From contig JAEUHG010000047.1 of NCBI GenBank assembly GCA_016795425.1, forward strand, positions 1-61,141: a stretch of DNA of 61,141 nt. The letters are read 5' to 3'. The first letter of the stretch is position 1; every line of letters begins with the position of its first letter. The DNA is from Verrucomicrobiales bacterium (GTDB taxonomy: Bacteria; Verrucomicrobiota; Verrucomicrobiia; Limisphaerales; CAIMTB01). The position numbers and the translations under genes were made by a program. The notes under the pieces are model-generated. The model was not told where the DNA came from. It saw only the letters and a list, made by a program, of their open reading frames with translations, and searched no databases. Positions 46,872 through 55,696 of this stretch are shown here, piece after piece.

Positions 46872-48083
46872 TCAGCGCGGACGGGATTCGCCGTCCCATT
46901 CCAGGTGCTCGGAACTGGCGCGGATCCCGCGGGTATCCTTGACCGCCAGGAAGGCGGCGGTCGGTTGGGCCGTCGGCATCGTGGCCAGCACGCGCTGTCC
47001 GTCCACCCTTGCCGGAATCGAATTCCATTTCCGCTTTTGCCAGGGACCGGAGTCCAGGGTGTAACAGAGCATCGCTTCCGTAATGGGAAGCGCCGACACC
47101 ACGCTGGCCCCGATTTGGTTGCCCACCAGTTCTGAGGCTCCGAGGCGCGGCGACCGGACGCCGCCGTTCAGTGCGCTGTCGATAAACGTGTCGACCTCCG
47201 CGAAGGTCCAGATATGCCCGTGTGGCAGATCGGGCACGACCGCGACGTAGCGCAGCGGTTCGGGAACCAATCGGTAGGACTTCCGGTAGCTGTCGAGCGG
47301 ATAGGCGAAATCCGTGGTGCCGTTCAGGAAGAGAATCGGACATCCCACATTTTCCAGGTATCGCGAGGGATCAAACACCTCGAGCCAGAGCTTCCGCGCT
47401 TTCTCAGACATTGCAGCCAGGGATTTGTCCGTCCACACGCTATTGTCGCCGAGGTATCCGCATCCATACACCGGCACCGCCACGCGCAACCTGGGATCAA
47501 GGCCCGCGATGATGCAGGTGAGATACCCTCCCCAACTGATACCGGTGACGCCGATCCGCCGCGAATCCACTCCCGGAAGCGTGCGCAACAACGAATGCCC
47601 GCGAATCACCGCCGCCACCGCGTGGTAGGTCCACATATCGGGAATTCCCTGGGTGTCGAACTCCCGAAACTTCACCGCATCGGACTGATCCGGTCCGCCA
47701 TCCTCCAGCCGTCCCGTCGGGCCGTTGCCAGAGAGATCCATCGCCAAAGCCACATAACCACGGCGCGCCCAATGTTCAGCCCACTCGCGAAACGCCTTTC
47801 CTCCACCACCGTGCACCAAGAGGACGGCGGGCGATTTCTCCCGGACGTCGCCCGCGGGGCGGCCGAGGAGCGCGTACACCCGTGTCGACCGACCGTTCAG
47901 CGGGACACCCTCGTAGTAGAGCTCCTGCACCAGTCCGTTCGTTGCACCCCAAGTGGCCTGTGGGACCTCCGCCAACTGTTCGGGCGGCCACGGCCCAGCA
48001 CGCTGGGGATTCGACAAACTCCTGCATCCCGCGCCTACCAGCAGGAGCAAGGCCAGGGCTGCGGCGACTCGGAATGGGCGCAT
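46872..48083 (-). CDS. Alpha/beta-hydrolase lipoprotein (acetyl-xylan esterase-like)
   Basis: A 403-residue lipoprotein: signal ALALLLLVGAGC with Cys20. The alpha/beta-hydrolase core has the oxyanion strand LLVHGGGGKAF (89-99) and the nucleophile elbow GISWGG with Ser183. A likely acid lies near FLNGTTDFAYPLDS and a catalytic His in DLPHGHIWTF. The layout, with a C-terminal beta region after the His, resembles dienelactone-hydrolase/acetyl-xylan esterase proteins of carbohydrate loci. It faces the oxidoreductase gene tail to tail, 16 bases apart. Confidence 0.82.
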   Translation of the reverse strand: MRPFRVAAALALLLLVGAGCRSLSNPQRAGPWPPEQLAEVPQATWGATNGLVQELYYEGVPLNGRSTRVYALLGRPAGDVREKSPAVLLVHGGGGKAFREWAEHWARRGYVALAMDLSGNGPTGRLEDGGPDQSDAVKFREFDTQGIPDMWTYHAVAAVIRGHSLLRTLPGVDSRRIGVTGISWGGYLTCIIAGLDPRLRVAVPVYGCGYLGDNSVWTDKSLAAMSEKARKLWLEVFDPSRYLENVGCPILFLNGTTDFAYPLDSYRKSYRLVPEPLRYVAVVPDLPHGHIWTFAEVDTFIDSALNGGVRSPRLGASELVGNQIGASVVSALPITEAMLCYTLDSGPWQKRKWNSIPARVDGQRVLATMPTAQPTAAFLAVKDTRGIRASSEHLEWDGESRPR

Positions 48084-48207
48084 GCCCGAACCTTGTCGCG
48101 GTCGGGTCTCCAAGTCGAATCGGGAGAAGTGGAGGTCAGGAATAACGCGCCGGAATGGAGCCGACGCTCAGGCGCACCAGCCGAACGGTTGGACCCGCGT
48201 CCCGAAG

Positions 48208-48459
48208 CTAGTTGTGCTTAACGACACCATCCGTCTGGCGCTGGCCTCGATCCATCGCGGAATCGCCATTCACTGACTCCGTGGGGACGGTCATCCACCG
48301 CCGTTGTGTCAATTGAAACATCGCTTCCACGCTTTCGCGCGGCCGCGCGCCCGCGGCGAGGATTCCAGTGACAAAATCGTAGTCCCGCGGCGTAAGGCTC
48401 AGGTGCGCCAAACTGGTGGTCGATGGCATGCGATCGCATCTTTTCAGGGGCCGAGCCAT
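48208..48459 (-). CDS. Doubtful small hypothetical protein
   Basis: An 83-residue frame from ATG 48459 (or ATG 48429). Its middle part, LSLTPRDYDFVTGILAAGARPRESVEAMF, reads like a real helical protein, but the ends do not, and no family is recognised. It could be a short gene or the remnant of a longer one. No clear ribosome site precedes it. Confidence 0.25.
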   Translation of the reverse strand: MARPLKRCDRMPSTTSLAHLSLTPRDYDFVTGILAAGARPRESVEAMFQLTQRRWMTVPTESVNGDSAMDRGQRQTDGVVKHN

Positions 48460-48550
48460 CACGACACGACTCCATCCGACTTATCGGAGAATCCGCTGGA
48501 GGACTTGAGCGTCCGAAACGAAATCGTGGGTCCATGATAAGAAACCGTTC

Positions 48551-48570
48551 CCACGGAAAGGGTTCCGTGG
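48551..48570 (-). terminator. Hairpin downstream of the MFS gene
   Basis: CCACGGAA (48551-48558) pairs perfectly with TTCCGTGG (48563-48570) over a 4-base loop. On the minus strand it is followed by GAACGGTTTCTTATC, a modest T-rich stretch. It sits about 110 bases after the MFS stop, so it may end that transcript. Confidence 0.4.
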
Positions 48571-48681
48571 TGCCTGCGCCTCGGGACACCGGGCAGAGTT
48601 TGGCAACGCCCCCGGTGGCGCCCCTTTCCACGACGATGGCATTTCCGGCCCGTTGGAAGCACGTGTCGCGGGTGACGGGGA

Positions 48682-49965
48682 TCAGGTGGATGCCGTCTTG
48701 TGATTTCCCGTACGACCGGAATACGCCCAGAGAAAGTAAAGCAGCACCATGGCCACCGCACCGGTGAGGCCTCCCCAAAACAGGGGCCATCGGGTCACCC
48801 CGGCTTCGGTGCATCGCGTGAACCACGCTCCGCAACCCAGATACCCGAGCATGTTCCCAACGCCCAGTGTCATCAGCGTCATCAATGCCTGAGCCCGACC
48901 GCGCCATGCCGCTTCGATCCGTTCGTTCAGATAAATCGGAGCCGTGATGAAAAAGAGGGTGAAGGCGAAACCGTGCAAGGTGACGCCGGTTAGCACCCAC
49001 GGCACCGAGTCGACCGTGCACAAGGCGTAACGCACCAACGCGAATCCAAGCCCGCAGGCGAAAATCCACTTCAAACGCCATCGCCCGAGCAGCACGGAGA
49101 GTCCGAACATCGCGATTAACTCGGTCACCTGTCCCAGGCTCATCCAGGCACTGCTGTGGGTCAGGCCAAGGGCCCGCAGATGGAGCGGCGTGAACGGGTA
49201 GAACGCCGACAACGGGATGGCAATCAGTGCTGCGGTCATGAACACGACTCGGTGATCCGGGAGCACCAACAATCCGAGGGCGTCCAATCCCAACCGTTGA
49301 CGTATCGATAACTTGCCTTGCGACTCGGGTGGGACCTCCCCTCGCACCGTCTGCAAGACCAGGGCCAGTACCACCCAGATGGCGGCGCCTGCCACGGAGG
49401 CGCGCACCGACGCGTCCGCATCCATCAGACTCACCAGCCAGCATCCCGCCATCCATCCGAGCGTGCCGAGGGCGCGAATCGGACCAAATTCGCGTCGCGA
49501 ATCCTTCAATCGCGACAATGCAATTGTATAGGTCAGGCTCCAGGTCGGAACCGCCACCAACGCATGCGCCTGTATCACCAGCAGCACTCCCCAGGAGGTC
49601 GCCCTAGCCTGGATCGCCCAGGCCGCGACCACGGTGAGCACCGACGCCGCGATCGCCAACCCCCGCAGAACCCGAGACGGACGCATCTGCCGATCCGCAA
49701 TGCCGCCGAAGACCAAGGGCGAGACCAGAGCCGCCACCGCAGAGGTCGCAAAGGCCAGAGGTCGCACTTCACTGAAGCCGTAGGCTTCGAGAACCGGGCT
49801 CAACGGCACATACCAGGTGGCCATGGCCATGCCATGCACCAGGAAGAGCAACGCAAGATCCGCATGTCCCGCCCACCAGGAGAACCTCTGCACCGGCCCA
49901 GCACACACGCCGGACGCAAAAAAACCAAGGACGTCGTCGGCTCGGCCCCACTCGGGAATTCTCAT
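48682..49965 (-). CDS. MFS transporter (nucleoside/sugar symporter-like)
   Basis: A 427-residue inner-membrane carrier with about twelve membrane helices. The first, LALLFLVHGMAMATWYVPL, and the early loop VFGGIADRQMRPSRVLRG, a version of the MFS loop 2-3 motif GxxaDRxxrr, place it in the major facilitator superfamily. Its order of segments resembles LacY/NupG-type (MFS_1_like) proteins. The ATG at 49965 is preferred to a GTG four codons upstream. It lies within a carbohydrate region, so a sugar or nucleoside substrate is plausible but not shown. Confidence 0.85.
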   Translation of the reverse strand: MRIPEWGRADDVLGFFASGVCAGPVQRFSWWAGHADLALLFLVHGMAMATWYVPLSPVLEAYGFSEVRPLAFATSAVAALVSPLVFGGIADRQMRPSRVLRGLAIAASVLTVVAAWAIQARATSWGVLLVIQAHALVAVPTWSLTYTIALSRLKDSRREFGPIRALGTLGWMAGCWLVSLMDADASVRASVAGAAIWVVLALVLQTVRGEVPPESQGKLSIRQRLGLDALGLLVLPDHRVVFMTAALIAIPLSAFYPFTPLHLRALGLTHSSAWMSLGQVTELIAMFGLSVLLGRWRLKWIFACGLGFALVRYALCTVDSVPWVLTGVTLHGFAFTLFFITAPIYLNERIEAAWRGRAQALMTLMTLGVGNMLGYLGCGAWFTRCTEAGVTRWPLFWGGLTGAVAMVLLYFLWAYSGRTGNHKTAST

Positions 49966-50061
49966 CGGGCCCGTCACCCTCTACCTCAAGTGCCGCCAGA
50001 AGGAGCCCGAAACCTCCCGTCACCGATAGCTGAAAACCGGTGCTCCAAACGCAACAGGGCG

Positions 50062-52413
50062 CTAGTTCGCGCGTCCCGGTGTGGGCACCATCCGTTCCAG
50101 CACATCCGGGTTGTCCGATCTCCGGCCGTAAGACCTATCGGTCTCCTGGGCTCCGAACACCACCGAATCCAGCACTGCGTTCAACTGCGCGTCGGTATCG
50201 ATCAAATACAGCTCCTCGCCGTCAGCCGAGAGCTTGAAGTTGGCATGCCATCCTTCCGCGGCTTGGCCGTCCTCGTCGGCCCACACGATCAGGAAACCGG
50301 CTGCGGGAATGGTGGTGCCCGACGGGAACTCCCACTTTCTGGGATTGGTTGGATCGTCGGTGAGGTAATGTCCGGTGAGATCGACCGGGGCATCGGTCAG
50401 GTTTCGCAACTCAATCCAATCGTCAAATTCACCCTGAGGATCCGCCAGGGTGGCCAGGTTCGAAGCCATCAGTTCGTTGATGACGACCGGACTACTCCCG
50501 GCCGATGTGAGGCCCACTCGATAACTGTCGGTGTCTTCCTCGGCATGGGGCGGGTGGAACGCGGCGGCCTTCGCGGTGTTGGCTGCCCGCGCTTCCACGT
50601 AATAGCGGACTTTGGTGCCCGCCGGATGGTTTGTCGTCCTCCCACCATAAACCCCATCGTTCGCCTCGCCGTCGCCATGCGCACCATCATCGTGCATGGC
50701 CACCTGCGTGAATCGCCCGTAGGATTTCGTCCGGAAATACAGCCAGACGGAATCGACGCCACCCGCGGCACCAGCTGTCACTTTGGCGGTCACGACCGGC
50801 ACGACCGACGCCGTGGGGGTGTTGGTCGGCGGGTGAACCCACTCGATGACCGGCGGCAGGGGTTTCAGTTCGGCATGATTGGTCAGGTAAGCGTAGCGTT
50901 GCCGGACAAATGATTTCAGCGCGGTGATGTCATTGGTGTAGGCGGCCATGGTGAAATTCTTTTTGGTGTCGGCGACAATCTCCGCCTTAGACAACGCGCT
51001 GTAGCGGTCGATCAACGCGTTCATCGAGGTCGGATTGAAGACCTCGTTCAGCACCGTGCGCATGTGGGCCAGGTAGCGTTGCCGGAACTCCGGCACCGCC
51101 AGGAGTCGGTTGATGACGGGCCGGTTCGTGTTGCCGGTGCCCACCACTGGCGAGAGCTGCGCATCGGCCGCGGTGAAGCTCTCATTGCCGTCGTGCTCGA
51201 TCGGATGCAACTGCCCGCTCTCGGGCTCGATGTAAAACATGTAATCGGCGCCTTTGTTGAAGTAGCTGTCGTCGTCCGCGAAAACGTTCTCCACCGCGAG
51301 AAACCACAGCCAGCGGTCCACCGCCAACACCTCGTGGACCTTTTCCGGAAACTCGTCCGCCGAAGTCTTGGCGAGCACCTCGGTTGCGTGCTGCAGGCGG
51401 ATCCAGGCGTTGGTGGCATCGCCGGATTTGAATTCGTAGTTGGATTTGTAGGTGGCGAGGTTGGTGCCCAGGTACGTCAGCGCCGAACCGCCGCCGCCAA
51501 AACCACCTGCCCCACCGGGTGCGCCTCCCCCCCCTGGAGGACGTCCGCCGCCGGTTCCTCCTCCGGTGGTGGCGCCCCCTATATTCGGGGCGCGGAACCG
51601 ATCGCCGTCATTGCTTGGAAAAAACTCCTTCACCAGATTCCCGTCTTCCTGCTGGGCATTGGAATACAGCCCCCAATAGGTGCCGTTGATGTAGAGCTTG
51701 GCGAAGTTACCCGCGGGCGACACCGCGAACCCCCGCATGATCGTGAAATACAGAGGCTCGCGCATGATCGATTCGTCGCCTGCCGCATTGTTCAGATTCA
51801 GGTTATCGAACCCCATGATGTCCGCCCCTGCCTGCGTGTGATCCACCTGGATCGCCACCGACTTTTTGGTTCCACCCATCTGATACGAAGTATTGCCGCG
51901 GTACCGAACCCCCACACCGTTGTAGGTGCGGCCATTGAATGTCAGGGTACCGGCCAGGTTGGTGTCGCGCCCATAATTCCTGGTCAAGATCGTCTGCCAG
52001 TTGGCCTGGGTGAAGGTCAGGCTAATCGTCCGAATCAAAGTCGGGTCATACAAGCCCGCCGTGCGAATGGCCCGGTAAAAGGCGGTCGGCGTCGACGGTG
52101 GATCCACGGTCACGACGGTGGCGTTGGTGCTGTTACCCGACATCACGGTCCCCAGCGAATCCTCTCGCTGCCAAGTCACCAGGTCGGGAGAACTCTCGAT
52201 CCACCATTCATCGTCGGCATCCCCATCGACCGTCAACAAGAGGTGGGAAGCGTCGCTTCCCACCAGGACCTTTCCGGAGTCCGCGGCCCGGCTCGCCGCC
52301 AATGTTGCCAGGAAGAGGATGAAGCCGGCCAGGAACAGGCTCATGGGCCGCCCTTGGCTCAGGAGATTTGCAGGTTCGACGGATTTCATGGATTCAACAC
52401 GGAAAGCGTTCAT
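50062..52413 (-). CDS. Exported CotH-kinase family protein with lamin-tail domain
   Basis: About 783 residues from ATG 52413; ATGs at 52389 and 52344 are alternatives. A signal helix (MSLFLAGFILFLATLAASRA) is followed by a short TSP/lectin-like part. The CotH domain follows (FTQANWQTILTRNYG, VRYRGNTSY, KSVAIQVDHTQAGAD, and later PIEHDGNESF), interrupted near residues 300-330 by a run of Gly and Pro. The C-terminal 110 residues are a lamin-tail domain (VVINELMASNLATLADPQGEF start). CotH-type proteins can phosphorylate secreted proteins; activity here is not proven. It is divergent from an OmpR-type two-component system and shares with it a putative box. Confidence 0.85.
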   Translation of the reverse strand: MNAFRVESMKSVEPANLLSQGRPMSLFLAGFILFLATLAASRAADSGKVLVGSDASHLLLTVDGDADDEWWIESSPDLVTWQREDSLGTVMSGNSTNATVVTVDPPSTPTAFYRAIRTAGLYDPTLIRTISLTFTQANWQTILTRNYGRDTNLAGTLTFNGRTYNGVGVRYRGNTSYQMGGTKKSVAIQVDHTQAGADIMGFDNLNLNNAAGDESIMREPLYFTIMRGFAVSPAGNFAKLYINGTYWGLYSNAQQEDGNLVKEFFPSNDGDRFRAPNIGGATTGGGTGGGRPPGGGGAPGGAGGFGGGGSALTYLGTNLATYKSNYEFKSGDATNAWIRLQHATEVLAKTSADEFPEKVHEVLAVDRWLWFLAVENVFADDDSYFNKGADYMFYIEPESGQLHPIEHDGNESFTAADAQLSPVVGTGNTNRPVINRLLAVPEFRQRYLAHMRTVLNEVFNPTSMNALIDRYSALSKAEIVADTKKNFTMAAYTNDITALKSFVRQRYAYLTNHAELKPLPPVIEWVHPPTNTPTASVVPVVTAKVTAGAAGGVDSVWLYFRTKSYGRFTQVAMHDDGAHGDGEANDGVYGGRTTNHPAGTKVRYYVEARAANTAKAAAFHPPHAEEDTDSYRVGLTSAGSSPVVINELMASNLATLADPQGEFDDWIELRNLTDAPVDLTGHYLTDDPTNPRKWEFPSGTTIPAAGFLIVWADEDGQAAEGWHANFKLSADGEELYLIDTDAQLNAVLDSVVFGAQETDRSYGRRSDNPDVLERMVPTPGRAN

Positions 52414-52500
52414 GGGCGTAGGGGATTCCGGCGGAAAGGGCCCGCCCACCCCGAGGCGGACCCCATGCCAAACCCACGGGCACACGTTACAACGTTGCCA

Positions 52501-52517
52501 ATTAAGATGAGATTAAG
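52501..52517 (-). promoter_or_regulatory. Putative OmpR-type box upstream of the cotH-like gene
   Basis: On the minus (coding) strand: CTTAAT-CTCAT-CTTAAT, two identical hexamers with an 11-base period, 88-104 bases before the start. PhoP/OmpR-type regulators bind such hexamer repeats with 5-base spacers. It matches the box in front of the regulator gene at 14 of 17 positions, in the same orientation to its gene. Confidence 0.55.
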
Positions 52518-52601
52518 CGATTCCATGTTTTGAAAAGCGGGTGGTCGTCCCGGCCGCTCGAACGGCTGAGGATTTCGATCCAGCCTCCGTTCCAGGGTGT
52601 T

Positions 52602-52618
52602 CTTCATCGTATCTTAAT
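52602..52618 (+). promoter_or_regulatory. Putative OmpR-type box upstream of the response regulator
   Basis: On the coding strand: CTTCAT-CGTAT-CTTAAT, with an 11-base period, 74-90 bases before the regulator start. CATGAT at 52631-52636, 12 bases further on, could serve as a -10 element, the usual distance for PhoP-type promoters. It suggests autoregulation. Confidence 0.55.
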
Positions 52619-52691
52619 CGTCGCGGCGGCATGATTCCCGCGACCGAAGAACGGCTCACCGCCGCCGGAATGCGGCCCCGGCACGCACACC

Positions 52692-53345
52692 ATGCGAATC
52701 CTGATCGTCGAAGACGAACCTCGCCTTCTGCACAATCTCGCCAAAGCGCTTCGCGAGGAAAGCTATGCCGTCGATACCGCCGCCGACGGTGATGATGGGA
52801 TCGTCAAAGCCCTCGACTGCGACTATGACGCCATTGTCCTCGACGTGATGCTGCCGGGGCTCGACGGATGGCAAATTCTCGAGCGTCTCCGGCGGAAGAA
52901 GAAGACGCCGGTGCTCATGCTCACGGCCCGCGACGCCACCCGCGATCGGGTGCGTGGTCTGGACGCGGGGGCGGACGATTATCTCATCAAGCCCTTCGAT
53001 CTCGCGGAATTGCTGGCTCGGTTGCGTGCCCTGATCCGCCGCGCCGCCGGCCAGGCGGAATCGACCCTGACAGTCCGCGATCTCGTCATTGATACCCGCT
53101 CGCGGACGGTCTCCCGCAACGGCGAGGCCATCGCCTTCACTGCGCGCGAGTACGCCATCCTGGAGTACCTCGTCCTGCACCGTGGCGAGGTGGTGACGCG
53201 AACCGCGATTTACGAACACCTCTTCGACGAGTCGGATGACACCCTCTCCAACTTGGTCGACGTCCACGTCTTCAGCATTCGCAAGAAGGTGGGTCCCGAA
53301 CTCATCGCCACCCGGCGGGGTCAGGGTTACTGCATCGAGACTTGA
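52692..53345 (+). CDS. OmpR/PhoB-type response regulator
   Basis: A 217-residue DNA-binding regulator. The receiver domain has the acidic pair in VEDEP (residues 7-9), phospho-acceptor D51 (VLDVMLPGLDGW), the Thr in MLTARD and the Lys in YLIKPFD, so it should be phosphorylated normally. The C-terminal winged helix has FTAREYAILEYLVLHRGEVVTR and ends RRGQGYCIE. It resembles the CusR/QseB/TctD group. The partner kinase starts 8 bases after its stop. The gene is divergent from the cotH-like gene across a 278-base region holding two putative binding boxes. Confidence 0.94.
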   Translation: MRILIVEDEPRLLHNLAKALREESYAVDTAADGDDGIVKALDCDYDAIVLDVMLPGLDGWQILERLRRKKKTPVLMLTARDATRDRVRGLDAGADDYLIKPFDLAELLARLRALIRRAAGQAESTLTVRDLVIDTRSRTVSRNGEAIAFTAREYAILEYLVLHRGEVVTRTAIYEHLFDESDDTLSNLVDVHVFSIRKKVGPELIATRRGQGYCIET

Positions 53346-53353
53346 GGCTCGCC

Positions 53354-54919
53354 ATGTTCACCAAGTCCATCAGAGGCCGGTTGCTCGCGTGGCTCGCCTT
53401 TCTGTTGGTGTGCATTCTTACCGGCTTCGGCGTCACCGCCTACCAACTCCACAGCACCAATCGCTTTGGCCAGATCGATGATGATCTCGCCGTCCGCGTC
53501 GCCGCGTTGCGGGACGACCTGCGCACCCGACCCCTGGGCGGTCCAGGGCCTAAACACTTTCCGTTCGAGCCAGGCGGCGGACCGGGTCCAGGCCAGGGGC
53601 CACTCCCTGGATTTGCTCCGGGTCCCGGCCCCGGTTTCGGCGCGGGACTAAGCGCCGGCAATCGCCCCGGTCCCAAACCCGGTCCGGGTCCCGATGGCCC
53701 GTTCCTCCGCGGCTTTCTCGATGGGCGTGCCGAACAGCGCGAAGTGCGACTCTCCGGCCGCACTCTGGTGGCATTCGACGAGAGCGACACCAACGGATTC
53801 TACTTTGTTATCTGGTCCAGGAACGGCACGGCGCTGAAGCGTTCCACCAATGCGCCCTCGCACCTTCCCCGACCCGAACGCCTGGGCGCCGATGTCGGCT
53901 TCAACACGCGCACCCTCGGCACCTTTCGCGAAGCCTACCAGTTCACCGGCATCGGCGATTGTGTCCTCGTGGGCCAATCCCTGGCTGCCGATCTCGCCGC
54001 CCTGCGGCGCTACGCCTGGTGGCTCGCGGGCGCGGGCGCGGGAGTTCTGGGGCTCGGACTCTGGGGGGCTTGGCTCCTGGCCAGCCGCGCCATTCGGCCG
54101 GTCGACGACATCAGTGCCGCGGCCACGCGCATCTCCGCCGGTAACCTTTCCGAACGCATCAACGTCGCCGACACCGATAGCGAGCTCGGCCGGCTCGCAA
54201 CGATCCTGAACTCCACGTTCGCCCGGCTCGAAGCGGCCTTCGCCCAGCAAAAGCAGTTCACGGCGGACGCGTCCCACGAACTCCGCACGCCGCTGTCGGT
54301 CATCATCACCGAAGCTCAGACCACCTTGGCCCGCGATCGCTCCGCACCGGAATACCGCGAGACCGTCCAGGCTTGCCTCGACGCCGCCCAGCAAATGCGA
54401 CGTTTGACCCAATCCATGCTTGAACTCGCGCGCTTTGACGCCGGGCAGGAAGCCATCGAACGCCAGCCCTTCGACCTCGGGGAACAGGCGCGCACGTGCA
54501 TCGAACTTGTGCGCCCGCTGGCTCAGCAGAAGGGAATCCAAATCCACACCGATCTCCAACCGGTGAAGCTGACCGGCGATGCCGACCGACTCTCCCAGGT
54601 GCTCGTCAACCTCCTGACCAACGCCATTCACTATAATCGGGACCAAGGCGAGATCAGCCTGTCCACCCGGAGCCAGCCGGGTGCCGCCTTGCTGAACGTC
54701 TCCGACACGGGACCAGGAATCCCGGCGGAGGACCTTCCGCGGGTCTTCGAACGCTTCTATCGTGGAGACAAGGCTCGAGCCCATCGCGATGGCCACTCCG
54801 GACTCGGCCTGGCGATCTGCAAAGCGATTGTGGATGCCCACGGCGGCTCCATCGCAGTCCAGAGTTCCACCGCCGAGGGCTGCTCCGGCACCACCTTCAC
54901 GGTCCGCTTGCCCGCCTAA
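53354..54919 (+). CDS. Membrane sensor histidine kinase with Pro/Gly-rich periplasmic region
   Basis: A 521-residue kinase for the adjacent regulator. Membrane helix 1 is at about 10-32 (LLAWLAFLLVCILTGFGV) and helix 2 near 220-240 (YAWWLAGAGAGVLGLGLW). Between them the sensor region includes about 55 residues (61-116) of almost pure Pro/Gly repeat. A HAMP segment follows, then HisKA with H308 in DASHELRTPLSVI. The HATPase domain has the N box NLLTNAIHYN, the G1 box DTGPGIP and the G2 box GHSGLGLAI. All catalytic parts look intact. The ATG at 53354 was chosen over a TTG that overlaps the regulator stop. Confidence 0.93.
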   Translation: MFTKSIRGRLLAWLAFLLVCILTGFGVTAYQLHSTNRFGQIDDDLAVRVAALRDDLRTRPLGGPGPKHFPFEPGGGPGPGQGPLPGFAPGPGPGFGAGLSAGNRPGPKPGPGPDGPFLRGFLDGRAEQREVRLSGRTLVAFDESDTNGFYFVIWSRNGTALKRSTNAPSHLPRPERLGADVGFNTRTLGTFREAYQFTGIGDCVLVGQSLAADLAALRRYAWWLAGAGAGVLGLGLWGAWLLASRAIRPVDDISAAATRISAGNLSERINVADTDSELGRLATILNSTFARLEAAFAQQKQFTADASHELRTPLSVIITEAQTTLARDRSAPEYRETVQACLDAAQQMRRLTQSMLELARFDAGQEAIERQPFDLGEQARTCIELVRPLAQQKGIQIHTDLQPVKLTGDADRLSQVLVNLLTNAIHYNRDQGEISLSTRSQPGAALLNVSDTGPGIPAEDLPRVFERFYRGDKARAHRDGHSGLGLAICKAIVDAHGGSIAVQSSTAEGCSGTTFTVRLPA

Positions 54920-54998
54920 CAACTCGCCATCCATCACCCAAGGCCAACGGTGCCGGCTCGGTCAGTCCGACCACGGCCGAATCCTGTCCCTCTCGGTT

Positions 54999-55664
54999 TC
55001 AGGTCGGGGAAGATCCTGACTCTCCCCTCATGAGACCCGATCGGAAGGCGAACTCGATCAGAGCGGCCAGATTGCGGACCCCCAGTTTCCGCATCAGCCG
55101 ATACCGAAACGTTTCCACCGATCTCGGGCTCAGATCCAACCTCTCGGCGATGTCCTTGCTGGTCCGGCCTTCCACCACATAACGCAGAATGTCCTGCTCC
55201 CTGCCCGTCAGGAATTTCGGAAAGGACTGCGGGTCCGATTGAAGCCTCTCATACGTCCTACGATGTTCGGCGGCGAAATACCGGCGCCCCTCACCGATCT
55301 CCCCCAACGCTTCCAGAAACACTTCCAGAGACTGGTCCCTTTCCACCATCCCATGAACCCCGACCTCCCTGGCTCGGTTCAGCATCAATGGTGACGGTGT
55401 CGCCGCCAATGCAAGGGTTCGGACCCGCGGAAGTTCTCTGCGCAGACCCCGAATCAACTCCAGGCCGTCGATCCCCATCATCTGAAGATCGACCACCACC
55501 AGATTGGGGCGTCGGCGCCGAATGACCTCCCGTCCCGTCGTCCCGTCGCCCGCCTCGCCCACCAGCTCGAATCGCGCATCGTCGGCAATCGCCTTCGCCA
55601 ACAATTCCCGCACCAGCGTTTGTCCCTCCAAAACCACCGTCTTCCATGGGCCCGTCGATTGCAT
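54999..55664 (-). CDS. LuxR/NarL-type regulator with degenerate receiver
   Basis: A 221-residue regulator. The C-terminal HTH is typical of LuxR (FLTGREQDILRYVVEGRTSKDIAERLDLS... SVETFRYRLMRKL). The receiver keeps the acceptor Asp (D59, VVVDLQMMGIDGLEL), but the first-strand acidic pair is reduced to LEG (only E13), and the usual Lys of the fifth strand is replaced by Arg (GVHGMVERD). Phosphorylation chemistry may thus be weak or absent. No kinase is next to it, apart from the convergent system 79 bases away. A putative OmpR-type box lies 33 bases before its start. Confidence 0.88.
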   Translation of the reverse strand: MQSTGPWKTVVLEGQTLVRELLAKAIADDARFELVGEAGDGTTGREVIRRRRPNLVVVDLQMMGIDGLELIRGLRRELPRVRTLALAATPSPLMLNRAREVGVHGMVERDQSLEVFLEALGEIGEGRRYFAAEHRRTYERLQSDPQSFPKFLTGREQDILRYVVEGRTSKDIAERLDLSPRSVETFRYRLMRKLGVRNLAALIEFAFRSGLMRGESGSSPT

Positions 55665-55696
55665 ACAACCACCTGAGACAGGCTACCTCGACCGTG

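Larger units (their letters stand above)
48084..48681. other. 598-base region with little coding evidence
   Basis: The gap lies between the esterase gene and the MFS transporter gene, both on the minus strand. It holds one doubtful small frame (48208-48459) and a hairpin at 48551-48570. Other open frames through it are low-complexity shadows. It may include decayed coding sequence; nothing else was recognised. Confidence 0.4.

Noticed and set aside
48218..49456. 412-codon minus-strand frame in the MFS gene region
   Set aside because: Out-of-frame reading of the MFS gene; composition is Arg/Gly-rich without hydrophobic helices.
49318..52533. Long plus-strand frames opposite the MFS and CotH genes
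   Set aside because: Shadow translations without motifs; the minus-strand genes contain clear membrane and domain patterns.
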